A stretch of 34,879 nt of DNA, taken from the NCBI RefSeq assembly GCF_900142695.1, contig NZ_FRBU01000034.1, forward strand, positions 1 through 34,879, given 5' to 3'. Below, in pieces: positions 9,386 through 17,418 of the stretch. Every line of letters begins with the position of its first letter. The stretch's first letter is position 1. The DNA is from Flavobacterium xanthum. Its GTDB lineage: Bacteria > Bacteroidota > Bacteroidia > Flavobacteriales > Flavobacteriaceae. Made by a program: the position numbers and the translations under genes. The notes beneath the pieces are model-generated. The model was not told where the DNA came from, did no database searches, and saw only the letters and a program-made list of their open reading frames with translations.

Positions 9386-10747
9386 ATGCGTTACGCAGAA
9401 AATATATTAGGTACAATAGGCAACACACCATTAGTTAAACTAAATAGAGTAACCGCTGAAGTGGATGCTCTGGTACTTGCAAAAGTGGAAACATTCAATC
9501 CAGGGAATTCTGTCAAAGACAGAATGGCTGTAAAAATGATTGCCGATGCGGAAGCTGATGGAAGATTAAAACCTGGCGGAACCATCATTGAAGGAACTTC
9601 AGGAAATACAGGGATGGGATTGGCTTTAGTGGCCATCATCAAGGGATACAAGCTGATTTGTGTGATATCAGACAAACAGTCTAAAGAAAAAATGGACATT
9701 CTTCGTGCCGTAGGAGCAAAAGTAGTAGTGTGCCCTACGGATGTCGAACCTACGGACCCAAGATCTTATTATTCAGTTTCGAAAAGACTGGCTGAAGAGA
9801 CGCCTAATTCGTGGTATGTGAATCAATACGACAATCCATCCAATGCAATAGCACATTACGAGCAGACAGGTCCGGAGATCTGGGAGCAAACAGAAGGTAA
9901 AATTACACACTTTGTTGTAGGTGTAGGAACTGGTGGTACGATTTCTGGAGTAGCAAAATACCTAAAAGAACGCAATCCAAATATTAAAATATGGGGAATT
10001 GATACGTATGGTTCTGTGTTTAAAAAATACCACGAAACTGGGATTTTTGACGAAAACGAAATCTATTCCTATATAACCGAAGGAATTGGAGAAGATATTC
10101 TTCCCAAAAATGTGGATTTCTCTATAATAGATGGGTTTACAAAAGTAACGGACAAAGATGCCGCAGTATACACACGTAAAATTGCTTTGGAAGAAGGGAT
10201 TTTTGTAGGTAATTCAGCAGGCGCAGCGGTAAAAGGGTTGTTGCAGCTCAAAGAACATTTCAAACCAGAGGATGTAGTTGTGGTTCTTTTCCATGATTCA
10301 GGAAGTCGTTATGTAGGTAAAATGTTCAATGACGATTGGATGCGCGAACGTGGTTTTCTAGAGGAGGAAATTACAAAAGCAGAAGATGTCATCAAGGACC
10401 ATATCGATAAACCATTAATTGTTGTGCGTACCGAAGAATTAGTCTCACATGCTATTGAACGCATGCGTAAATATAAAATTTCACAAATTCCGGTCATCGA
10501 TAGCAATGGATTTGTTGGCTCTGTGGACGAAAGTGATTTGTTTCAAAGTTATGTTGCGGATAAAGATGTGGCCGATAAACCTATTAAAGAAATTATGGGA
10601 AGACCTTTTCCAATTGTTAAACAAGGAACCCCAATAGAAGAGGTTTCTAAATTGTTTACCAAAGAAAATGATGCAGTTTTAATAGAATTGCAAAATGGTA
10701 ATCACCATATTATTACCAAATATGATATTATTGGTTCGATAAAATAA
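9386..10747 (+). CDS. PLP-dependent cystathionine beta-synthase / cysteine synthase with C-terminal CBS pair
   Basis: This 453-aa protein is a fold-type II PLP enzyme of the cysteine synthase/cystathionine beta-synthase group, acting in sulfur amino-acid metabolism (serine or O-acetylserine plus sulfide or homocysteine). The catalytic domain (about 1-320) shows GNTPLVKLN, the PLP lysine in NPGNSVKDR (K44), the substrate loop GTSGNTGMG (70-78), the phosphate-binding loop GVGTGGTISG (179-188) and the GNSAGAA segment with S277 that contacts the pyridine nitrogen. Two CBS modules follow (about 342-395 and 396-453), as in eukaryotic-type cystathionine beta-synthases, and they may regulate activity by ligand binding. 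Domain order favours cystathionine beta-synthase, but which nucleophile is used cannot be settled from sequence alone. A long terminator hairpin follows the stop codon. Confidence 0.9.
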   Translation: MRYAENILGTIGNTPLVKLNRVTAEVDALVLAKVETFNPGNSVKDRMAVKMIADAEADGRLKPGGTIIEGTSGNTGMGLALVAIIKGYKLICVISDKQSKEKMDILRAVGAKVVVCPTDVEPTDPRSYYSVSKRLAEETPNSWYVNQYDNPSNAIAHYEQTGPEIWEQTEGKITHFVVGVGTGGTISGVAKYLKERNPNIKIWGIDTYGSVFKKYHETGIFDENEIYSYITEGIGEDILPKNVDFSIIDGFTKVTDKDAAVYTRKIALEEGIFVGNSAGAAVKGLLQLKEHFKPEDVVVVLFHDSGSRYVGKMFNDDWMRERGFLEEEITKAEDVIKDHIDKPLIVVRTEELVSHAIERMRKYKISQIPVIDSNGFVGSVDESDLFQSYVADKDVADKPIKEIMGRPFPIVKQGTPIEEVSKLFTKENDAVLIELQNGNHHIITKYDIIGSIK

Positions 10748-10759
10748 GATTTTTTTTTT

Positions 10760-10826
10760 GCCATAAATTAGACCAATCAGCACAAATTGATTTTGTGTTA
10801 GTTCTTCTAATTTGTGGCTTTTTTTT
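10760..10826 (+). terminator. Intrinsic terminator after the PLP enzyme gene
   Basis: GCCATAAATTAGA (10760-10772) pairs with TCTAATTTGTGGC (10806-10818; one G-U pair). An inner CACAAA/TTTGTG hairpin sits inside, and eight T residues follow (10819-10826). Confidence 0.88.
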
Positions 10827-10858
10827 AAATTATAATGAAACCAATATTTAAATCATAG

Positions 10859-10991
10859 CCCAAAACCGATACCAGATAACGCATACCAGATAACTCATAA
10901 CAGATAACTCATAACAGATAACCGATAACGCATAACCGATAACAGATAACTCATAACCGATAACCGATAACCCAAAACCTAAAACCCCGAA
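10859..10991. repeat. Heptanucleotide tandem array, 19 units, abutting the exonuclease start codon
   Basis: The stretch divides without gaps into 19 units of 7 bp. Fifteen central units (10866-10970) all fit C-N-(G/C)-ATA-(A/C): the words used are CAGATAA, CTCATAA, CCGATAA, CGCATAA and two ending in C. The array is flanked by CCCAAAA on both sides (10859-10865 and 10971-10977) and decays through CCTAAAA and CCCCGAA to end at 10991, one base before the ATG at 10993. It therefore replaces the whole leader and ribosome-binding region of the next gene. Confidence 0.92.
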
Positions 10992-10992
10992 A

Positions 10993-11475
10993 ATGACATT
11001 CACCGCTATAGATTTTGAGACTGCCACCGCTTATCATCCATGTTCCGTGGGAATTGTTACTGTAGAAAACGGAATAATTGTGGATGAGTTTGTAACCTTG
11101 ATCAAACCACCAAATAACCTGTATTCTCCCTTTACAATACAAGTTCATGGAATTTATCCGCGCGATACACTTCATGCAAAATCATTTATACAGGTTTACC
11201 CGGAAATTAAAAAGCGGCTACAAAACAGAGTGGTAGTGGCGCACAATGAAAGTTTTGACCGTAATGTTTTAGCGAAATCAATGCTGCTCTATGGTTTGGA
11301 TTATGCTGATCTAAATCTCGCAGCCCGATGGGAATGTACCGTAAAAATCTATAAAAGCAAAGGATTAAAACCAACCAAATTGAGTGATTGTTGCCGCGAA
11401 ATGAACATCGTTTTGAATCATCACGAAGCTTTGTCAGATGCTAGGGCTTGCGCCAAATTGTATCTGCTGCGATAA
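10993..11475 (+). CDS. DEDDh 3'-5' exonuclease-domain protein (DnaQ/epsilon-like)
   Basis: This 160-aa single-domain protein belongs to the RNase T/DnaQ exonuclease superfamily, which removes nucleotides from 3' ends by two-metal catalysis. All DEDDh positions are visible: AIDFET (D7, E9) in ExoI, AHNESFDRNVL (D89) in ExoII and HHEALSDARA (H144, D149) in ExoIII. It is short, with no polymerase, helicase or BRCT addition. It could be a stand-alone proofreading subunit or a repair nuclease, and its substrate (DNA or RNA) is unknown. The ATG is directly preceded by the heptanucleotide array, with no Shine-Dalgarno sequence. No promoter word was found within the array. Confidence 0.85.
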   Translation: MTFTAIDFETATAYHPCSVGIVTVENGIIVDEFVTLIKPPNNLYSPFTIQVHGIYPRDTLHAKSFIQVYPEIKKRLQNRVVVAHNESFDRNVLAKSMLLYGLDYADLNLAARWECTVKIYKSKGLKPTKLSDCCREMNIVLNHHEALSDARACAKLYLLR

Positions 11476-11633
11476 ACTTATTTAGATTTCAATTGAATGT
11501 TTTTTAAAGTAAGACTTCTTGTATAATTTACTATCTTAGTTATCCTTTAATGATGAAATGTGAAATCCTCAATTTCGTCTTTCGCTCTTTTTAATAGAGC
11601 GGGTTGGGTTGAGGAGTGTCTAAAATCTAAAAA

Positions 11634-12908
11634 ATGAAAGAAGATTTTCTCCATTACCTTTGGAAATTCAAAAAGTTTGATGCTTTGAATTTGAGAACTT
11701 TCAATGATGAAGAAATCACAATTATCAATGTCGGTCAGTATGTTGAATTGGCTGGTCCTGATTTTTTCAATGCTCAAATTACTATTGGAAATCAAAAGTG
11801 GGCTGGAAACGTTGAAATTCATCTTAAATCTTCAGACTGGTATGTGCATCATCATGAAATAGACTCAGCGTATGAAAATGTAATTCTTCATGTGGTTTGG
11901 GAACACGACACTGAGATTTATAGAAGCAATAATATTGAAATTCCCGTCTTGGAACTTAAAAAACATGTTGATCCAGCAACCATCCAAAACTATCAATCTT
12001 TAATGGCTCCTAAATCATGGATTTTCTGTGAAAAGCAAATTAAAGAGGTCGATGAATTTATTTTTAAAAATTGGCAGGAACGGTTGTTTTTTGAACGTTT
12101 AGAAAGAAAATCTAAGCCTATTTTTGATTTGTTAGAGGAGACCAGTCAAGATTGGGAAGCTGTTTTGTTTAGTCTTTTGGCTAGGAATTTTGGTTTGAAT
12201 GCCAATGGAGACGCGTTCTTTAAAATGGCCCAATCCATTCCTTTTTCTATAATCCGAAAAGAAAGTTTTGAAGTTGAGAATCTAGAAGCATTATTTTTTG
12301 GATTAGCTGGATTATTGGATTCTGAAAAAGAAGACAATTATTATAAGGATTTAAAATTCAGGTATTTTTATTTGTTGCATAAGTATCAATTAGAGCATTT
12401 AATGGCAGATCAAGTTCAGTTTTTTAAGCATCGACCGGATAATTTTCCAACAATTCGTTTGTCTCAGTTGGCTAATTTATATCACACACATCAGAATTTA
12501 TTTTCTAAAATAAGTACTTTGAATTCCTTGAAAAATAATGTTCAAGTTTTTCAAATTGGGGTTTCTCCTTATTGGGAAAATCATTATCAGTTTGACAAAG
12601 AAAGTCCCATTAAAAAGAAAATGCTTTCTAAATCTTTCGTCGATTTGTTGTTGGTGAATACAATAATTCCGCTGCAGTTTGCTTTTGCCAAAAGTCAGGG
12701 AAAAGAAATTACGGAAGACTTGATACATTTATTAAACGGCTTGAATCCTGAGAAAAATGCTATCATTGATAAGTTTACTTCGTTTGGTATCGTTTCAAAA
12801 AATGCTTTTGACACACAATCGTTGCTGCAACTCAAAAAGGAGTATTGTAATAAAAGCAGATGCTTAGAATGTGCTTTGGGATTGGAATTAGTCAAAAGTA
12901 AGGTGTAA
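11634..12908 (+). CDS. DUF2851 family protein
   Basis: This 424-aa protein matches the DUF2851 family, seen mainly in Bacteroidota and without a settled function. The N-terminal part carries the recognisable block with INVGQ, ELAGPDFFNAQI, GNVEIHLKSSDWYVHHHE and VILHVVWEHD (about residues 30-95). The conserved His/Asp/Glu pattern in this block looks like a possible metal or nuclease site, but that is only an impression. The C-terminal part is helical and ends with cysteines in CNKSRCLECALG (about 405-417), suggestive of a small metal site. There is no signal peptide or membrane segment. The ATG is preceded by two copies of the heptamer TCTAAAA (11619-11632). A small hairpin CGCTCT/AGAGCG lies at 11583-11601 in the leader. 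Confidence 0.82.
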   Translation: MKEDFLHYLWKFKKFDALNLRTFNDEEITIINVGQYVELAGPDFFNAQITIGNQKWAGNVEIHLKSSDWYVHHHEIDSAYENVILHVVWEHDTEIYRSNNIEIPVLELKKHVDPATIQNYQSLMAPKSWIFCEKQIKEVDEFIFKNWQERLFFERLERKSKPIFDLLEETSQDWEAVLFSLLARNFGLNANGDAFFKMAQSIPFSIIRKESFEVENLEALFFGLAGLLDSEKEDNYYKDLKFRYFYLLHKYQLEHLMADQVQFFKHRPDNFPTIRLSQLANLYHTHQNLFSKISTLNSLKNNVQVFQIGVSPYWENHYQFDKESPIKKKMLSKSFVDLLLVNTIIPLQFAFAKSQGKEITEDLIHLLNGLNPEKNAIIDKFTSFGIVSKNAFDTQSLLQLKKEYCNKSRCLECALGLELVKSKV

Positions 12909-12962
12909 AGGTCTCCATTGGAAATTGCAATGATTAATACCTAAACCGATAGGTAAATTTTG

Positions 12963-12970
12963 TAATTTTG
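12963..12970 (+). promoter_or_regulatory. -7 promoter element of the PspC-type gene
   Basis: TAATTTTG matches TAnnTTTG 22 bases before the ATG at 12993. No TTG at the right distance was found. Confidence 0.4.
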
Positions 12971-12992
12971 TTGCAACAAACAACTCAAGAAA

Positions 12993-13220
12993 ATGTCAGC
13001 AATTATTAAGCTCAAGTTCTTTTTTGAAAAGCATGGCTTTCACGTTTCCTCCCGTTTAGCAGATACATTAGGAATGCGTGCCAGTAGTGTGCGGCTTTTT
13101 TTTATTTATTTATCATTCGTAACTGCAGGATTGTGGTTTGCGGTTTATTTAACCTTAGCTTTTTGGATTCGGTTAAAGGATTTAATCCGCGCTAAACGTA
13201 CGTCAGTTTTTGATTTGTAA
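12993..13220 (+). CDS. Small PspC-domain membrane protein
   Basis: This 75-aa protein resembles the PspC domain, a short membrane module linked to envelope stress. It has a cytoplasmic N-terminal stretch with RLADTLGMRASSVRL (the PspC-like part, about residues 21-36), one long hydrophobic segment (about 35-59, FFIYLSFVTAGLWFAVYLTL) and a basic tail. The usual GG-C-G signature at the start of the domain is not conserved, so this is a divergent or minimal version. It has its own -7 promoter word and a strong bidirectional terminator, so it is monocistronic. No psp partners are adjacent. Despite the common label 'PspC family transcriptional regulator', no DNA-binding domain is visible. Confidence 0.7.
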   Translation: MSAIIKLKFFFEKHGFHVSSRLADTLGMRASSVRLFFIYLSFVTAGLWFAVYLTLAFWIRLKDLIRAKRTSVFDL

Positions 13221-13236
13221 GAAGGTATAAAAATAT

Positions 13237-13286
13237 AAAGGGGATTATAAAGTACTTGCACTTTATAATCCCCTTTTTTATTTTTG
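13237..13286. terminator. Bidirectional terminator between the PspC-type gene and the permease
   Basis: A perfect 16-bp stem, AAAGGGGATTATAAAG (13237-13252) with CTTTATAATCCCCTTT (13261-13276), encloses an 8-base loop. T-runs follow on the plus strand, and an A/T-rich flank gives a weaker U-tract on the minus strand. It serves two convergent genes. Confidence 0.93.
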
Positions 13287-13294
13287 TGGTAAAT

Positions 13295-14746
13295 CTATTT
13301 ATCAGGATTGTTTAATTTACTGTTTTTCTTTCCGTAAACAAAGTACAGTGCAACACCCAGTGCCATCCATATAATCAATCGAATCCAACTTTCATACGGT
13401 AGCGAGTACATCAAGTAACTACAAACTAAAACTCCAGCAATAGGAACGTAAGGAACGAATGGGGTTTTAAAAGATCGTGGTGCATCCGGCATTTTTTTAC
13501 GCATCACTAATACGCCGATACAAACTAGTACAAAGGCTAACAAGGTTCCAATACTAACCATGTGACCCAAATCACTTACCGGTACGAAACCTGCAAAAAG
13601 GCTCACAAATACCATGAAGAAAAGATTTGTTTTCCAAGGAGTTCTAAATTTTGAATGAATATCGCTGAAAAAAGCAGGAAGTAATCCATCTTTACTCATC
13701 GTATAGAAAACGCGACTTTGTCCCATTAGCATCACCAACATTACCGAGGTGTATCCTGCTAAAATAGCGACAATTAATCCCGTTTGAAGGAACGTATAGC
13801 CCGTTACTGCAAATGCTGTTGCAGCTGGTTTTGCATCGCCTGCAAATTCATAATACGGTACAAGACCCGTCATAACATGAGCAAATAATACATACAATAT
13901 AGTACAAATTACCAAGGATCCTAAAATACCAATTGGCATTCCTTTTTGAGGATTTTTTGCTTCTTGTGCAGCAGTTGAAACAGCATCAAAACCAATGAAG
14001 GCAAAGAAAACAGTTCCGGCTCCAGCAGCTATTCCTGACCAACCAAACTGACCTTTGACACCAATGTTTTCTGGAATATATGGGGAGTAATTTGCAGGAT
14101 CGATATAGTCCCATCCTAAAACAATAAACATGATTACAACAATAACCTTTACTACTACTAAAATATTATTGATTGAGGCAGATTCTTTAGTTCCTCTAAT
14201 TAATAATAATGACAGTGCAGAAACGATTAAAATAGCAGGAAGGTTAATATAACCTCCTTGGATAACGGTACCGTCACCTAATGTTAAGGTTTCCCAGGGA
14301 GAACATATAAATTTTGGATTCAGATGAATGCCGTACTTATTTAATAATTCCAGTAAATATCGAGACCAGCTAACTCCAACGGTAGCGGCACCTAATGCGT
14401 ATTCAAGAACTAAATCCCATCCTATAATCCAAGCCATAAATTCTCCCATGGTGGCGTAGGAATAAGTATAAGCACTACCTGCCACAGGTATCATAGAGGC
14501 AAATTCAGCATAGCAAAGTCCTGCAAAGGCGCATCCTACTGCAGCTAAGATAAAAGAAAGGGTAACTGCAGGACCTGCGTGTTCCGCAGCAGCAATACCA
14601 GTTAATGAGAATAATCCAGCTCCAATAATAGCTCCAACTCCAAGTGCTACTAATGAACGTGATGACAAAGTCCTTTTTAATCCTTTTTCGGATTCTGACG
14701 CTTCATTAAGCAAGACCGAAAGGGGTTTAGTTTTCCAAATTGACAT
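13295..14746 (-). CDS. APC-family amino-acid permease (cationic amino-acid transporter type)
   Basis: This 483-aa inner-membrane protein has about 12-13 hydrophobic segments and belongs to the APC superfamily, which takes up amino acids by proton or sodium coupling, or by exchange. The TM1 signature is clear: LVALGVGAIIGAGLFSLTG (about residues 31-49), with the unwound GAIIGAGLF substrate loop. The CAT-like features include AGSAYTYSYATMGE in TM3, the WDLVLEYALG stretch and FFAFIGFDAVSTAAQEAKNP in TM6 to loop. The length and basic N-terminal tail fit bacterial homologues of cationic amino-acid transporters. Substrate specificity is not determined by sequence reading. It is convergent with the PspC gene and divergent from the HhH gene. 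Confidence 0.9.
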   Translation of the reverse strand: MSIWKTKPLSVLLNEASESEKGLKRTLSSRSLVALGVGAIIGAGLFSLTGIAAAEHAGPAVTLSFILAAVGCAFAGLCYAEFASMIPVAGSAYTYSYATMGEFMAWIIGWDLVLEYALGAATVGVSWSRYLLELLNKYGIHLNPKFICSPWETLTLGDGTVIQGGYINLPAILIVSALSLLLIRGTKESASINNILVVVKVIVVIMFIVLGWDYIDPANYSPYIPENIGVKGQFGWSGIAAGAGTVFFAFIGFDAVSTAAQEAKNPQKGMPIGILGSLVICTILYVLFAHVMTGLVPYYEFAGDAKPAATAFAVTGYTFLQTGLIVAILAGYTSVMLVMLMGQSRVFYTMSKDGLLPAFFSDIHSKFRTPWKTNLFFMVFVSLFAGFVPVSDLGHMVSIGTLLAFVLVCIGVLVMRKKMPDAPRSFKTPFVPYVPIAGVLVCSYLMYSLPYESWIRLIIWMALGVALYFVYGKKNSKLNNPDK

Positions 14747-14777
14747 GGGTTATATGGTTTTGTTTGTTATTAAGCTC

Positions 14778-14812
14778 CAAATGTATTCTTTTTTATAAAA
14801 AATAAAAAACAA
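14778..14812 (-). promoter_or_regulatory. Promoter of the amino-acid permease
   Basis: On the minus strand, TTG (14812-14810) and TACATTTG (14785-14778) are separated by 24 bases, close to the flavobacterial spacing of 17-23. The -7 box lies about 30 bases before the permease ATG. Confidence 0.5.
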
Positions 14813-15003
14813 TAATTTAGTTTTAAGTTATAAATTACAATTTAATATGCTTTACCGGAATTAAATCTTTTGAAAACCTGATGTATTGGGCGTTATCAAC
14901 GTGTTATTTTTTTTAAAAATATTTAACTTCACAATGTAACAGGTCTTACTTTTATTTATAAATTTAGATTTCCTTTATTATTAGGTAAATACAATCGCAT
15001 CAA

Positions 15004-15891
15004 ATGAGTTTTAAAACGATTCACACTTATTTTAAGTTTTCTAAAGAGCAACGCATAGGGATCTTCTGTTTGTTTGTACTTATCATTTCTTTGCAACTCG
15101 TCTATTATTTTGTGGATTTTACCCGAGTAACAAAAGAGGATCCAGCGAAACAAAAATGGCTTTCGCTTCAATCTGGATTAGATTCCATGAAAAGGAGTAG
15201 CGAAATTAGGACGCCAAAAATATATCTTTTTAATCCCAATTTCATAACGGACTATAAAGGGTATAAATTGGGAATGTCCATAAAGGAGATTGATCGATTG
15301 GTAGCCTTTAGAAAAAAAAATAAATTTGTAAACTCTGCTGAAGAATTTCAGGGTATTACTAAAGTGTCGGATGCTCTATTGCATGAGATTGCACCATTTT
15401 TTAAATTTCCGGATTGGGTAAACACTAAAAAAGAGTCTAATAAATTTAAAAAGTATACCAATTCGGCTTTTGCCCAAAAAGAAAAAATAGTAGTTATAGA
15501 CATGAATCGGGCAACAAAAGAGGATCTGATTAAAATTTATGGTATCGGCGAAGCGATTTCCCTTCGAATTTTAAAACAAAAAGAAGCTTTAGGAGGGTTT
15601 GTGTCCATGGAACAAATGCAGGATGTGTGGGGGTTGTCGTCAGAAGTGATCGAAAATTTGAACGCTCATTTTAAGGTCATAACGGTGCCGGAATTTAAGA
15701 AAATTGATATCAATAACGCGTCCTTAAAAGAGCTTTCTCAGTTTTATTATTTCAGATATGCCTTGGCAAAAGAAATTGTGACCTACAGAAGCATGAAAGG
15801 AGATTTTAACAATATTGAGGATTTAACAAAAATTAAGGGATTTCCTGTTGATAAAGCAAAAATAATTGACTTATATTTGGACTTTGATTAA
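15004..15891 (+). CDS. Helix-hairpin-helix (ComEA-like) membrane-anchored protein
   Basis: This 295-aa protein has one N-terminal transmembrane helix (about residues 17-38) after a short basic stretch, then three ComEA-type helix-hairpin-helix repeats. The second has IDMNRATKEDLIKIYGIGEA (about 164-183) and the third has IDINNASLKELSQFY (about 235-249) with a final IKGFPVDKAKIIDLY. A more divergent first copy lies around residues 75-135. HhH modules bind the DNA backbone without sequence specificity, and ComEA is the DNA receptor in natural transformation. Here the protein could act in DNA uptake or another envelope role, but no other competence genes are nearby. The gene has no clear terminator. 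Upstream is the divergent permease. Confidence 0.82.
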   Translation: MSFKTIHTYFKFSKEQRIGIFCLFVLIISLQLVYYFVDFTRVTKEDPAKQKWLSLQSGLDSMKRSSEIRTPKIYLFNPNFITDYKGYKLGMSIKEIDRLVAFRKKNKFVNSAEEFQGITKVSDALLHEIAPFFKFPDWVNTKKESNKFKKYTNSAFAQKEKIVVIDMNRATKEDLIKIYGIGEAISLRILKQKEALGGFVSMEQMQDVWGLSSEVIENLNAHFKVITVPEFKKIDINNASLKELSQFYYFRYALAKEIVTYRSMKGDFNNIEDLTKIKGFPVDKAKIIDLYLDFD

Positions 15892-16068
15892 AAGTCTATA
15901 ATTTGCTGCTCTAAAATAGTGTAATTTACTGCAAAACGCTTGTTTTGTACTATAATTCTTTTTTAAGGTACAGCTTGATGGCTTTATTCAAAAAATCTTA
16001 AATCTGAAACGCGAAGCTGCTGCTTTTGGTTTCAATTACATCAATTTGTTAAAAATAATAATAGTTAT

Positions 16069-17238
16069 ATGAATTCAAGTTATTTCACAGAAGAACACCA
16101 ATTATTTAGAGAAAGTTTAAAAGGTTTTTTACAAAAAGAAGTGGTGCCTCATATTGAAAAATGGGAGAAAACCGGGTCAATTGAGCGATTTATATGGAAA
16201 AAGTTTGGGGATATGGGCTTTTTTGGAATCGGGTATCCAGAGGCTTATGGCGGATTGAATTTAGATTTATTTTACACCGTTATTTTTCTAGAAGAACTTC
16301 AAAAAATTAAATCATCTGGTTTTGCTGCTGCTATGTGGGCTCACTCTTATTTAGCCATGACGCATTTGAATGCAGAAGGAGACGAAAGAATAAAGCAAGA
16401 TTATTTAGCGCCAAGTATTGCTGGTGATAAAATAGGCGCTTTGTGCATAACAGAACCTTTTGGTGGTAGTGATGTTGCAGGTATGCGCACTACTGCAGTA
16501 AAAAAGGGAGACAAATACATTATTAACGGGTCTAAAACATTCATTACCAATGGTATTTATGCTGATTATTATATAGTCGCTGCAAAAACAAGTCCTGAGC
16601 TGGGGAATAAAGGGATTAGTATCTTTTTAATGGATACGAATTTGAAAGGAGTTTCAGCTGTAAAACTTGATAAATTAGGATGGAGAGCTTCTGATACGGC
16701 CGAAATTGCATTCGATAATGTGGAGATTCCTGTCGAGAATTTGATGGGAGAGGAAGGAAAGGGATTTCCTTATATTATGCAACATTTTGCTTTAGAGCGC
16801 TTGATTATGGCTATAAACGGTCACGCGAGAGCGGAATATGCAATTGATTATACCATAGAGTACATGTCGCAACGCGAGGCTTTTGGAAAAAAAATAAATA
16901 AATTTCAAGCATTGAGACATACGTTAGTAGAGCATGCAACAGAGGTAGAGCATTGTAAAATATTTAATTATGCAGCCGTAGCGCGATTAGACAAAGGAGA
17001 ATATGTAGTTAAGGAAGCTACTATGGCTAAATTAAAATCTACCAAAGTTGCGGATGAAACAATTTATAGTTGTTTGCAAATGCTGGGAGGTTATGGCTAC
17101 ATGGAAGAATATCCTTTAGCACGTTTGTTTAGAGACAGTCGTTTAGGGCCAATAGGAGGTGGGACTTCTGAGATTCTTAAGGAGATTTTGTCAAAAATGA
17201 TAATTGATAAGCAAGATTATAAGCCAGCGGTGAAATAG
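16069..17238 (+). CDS. Acyl-CoA dehydrogenase (FAD-dependent)
   Basis: This 389-aa flavoenzyme oxidises an acyl-CoA to the trans-2-enoyl-CoA and passes electrons to ETF, in fatty-acid or branched-chain amino-acid breakdown. Visible signatures are ALCITEPFGGSDVAGMRTTA (ACAD signature 1, substrate and FAD contacts), a G-KTFITNG block and the C-terminal LQMLGGYGYMEEYPLARLFRD with GGGTSEILKEIL. The position of the MCAD-type catalytic Glu in the last block is Gly (IGGGTSEI), as in long-chain and isovaleryl-CoA dehydrogenases, where the base comes from an earlier helix. Candidate acidic residues are in ALERLIMAINGHARAEYAID. The acyl substrate is therefore uncertain. The gene is alone, with a terminator shared with the convergent minus-strand gene. 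Confidence 0.93.
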   Translation: MNSSYFTEEHQLFRESLKGFLQKEVVPHIEKWEKTGSIERFIWKKFGDMGFFGIGYPEAYGGLNLDLFYTVIFLEELQKIKSSGFAAAMWAHSYLAMTHLNAEGDERIKQDYLAPSIAGDKIGALCITEPFGGSDVAGMRTTAVKKGDKYIINGSKTFITNGIYADYYIVAAKTSPELGNKGISIFLMDTNLKGVSAVKLDKLGWRASDTAEIAFDNVEIPVENLMGEEGKGFPYIMQHFALERLIMAINGHARAEYAIDYTIEYMSQREAFGKKINKFQALRHTLVEHATEVEHCKIFNYAAVARLDKGEYVVKEATMAKLKSTKVADETIYSCLQMLGGYGYMEEYPLARLFRDSRLGPIGGGTSEILKEILSKMIIDKQDYKPAVK

Positions 17239-17382
17239 TAACTGACTTATAGTTAATTCAGATATGAGCTAGCAAGTGTTAAAGATTTTTAAAATTATGT
17301 CCTATTGTAATAGGGATAAGTGAAATGTAAAACATAGTGACTGCTAGAAAGTAATTGAATTAGTAAACATATTTAAAATTAT

Positions 17383-17418
17383 AAAAAAGCGATAATCAAG
17401 TACGGTTATCGCTTTTTT
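17383..17418. terminator. Bidirectional terminator between acyl-CoA dehydrogenase and the split EEP gene
   Basis: AAAAAAGCGATAA (17383-17395) pairs with TTATCGCTTTTTT (17406-17418) around a 10-base loop, giving T-runs on both strands. It overlaps the last codons of the minus-strand gene (stop at 17396-17398). Confidence 0.9.

Noticed and set aside
9391..9699. Minus-strand open frame inside the PLP enzyme gene (and similar frames inside tuf, rplA, rpoB and rpoC)
   Set aside because: These are antisense shadows of conserved genes with no family signature of their own.
10859..10991. CRISPR array
   Set aside because: Units are 7 bp and contiguous with no spacers, and no cas genes are present.
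10951..11175. Minus-strand open frame across the heptad array and exonuclease start
   Set aside because: It arises from translating the repeat and the antisense of a well-supported exonuclease.
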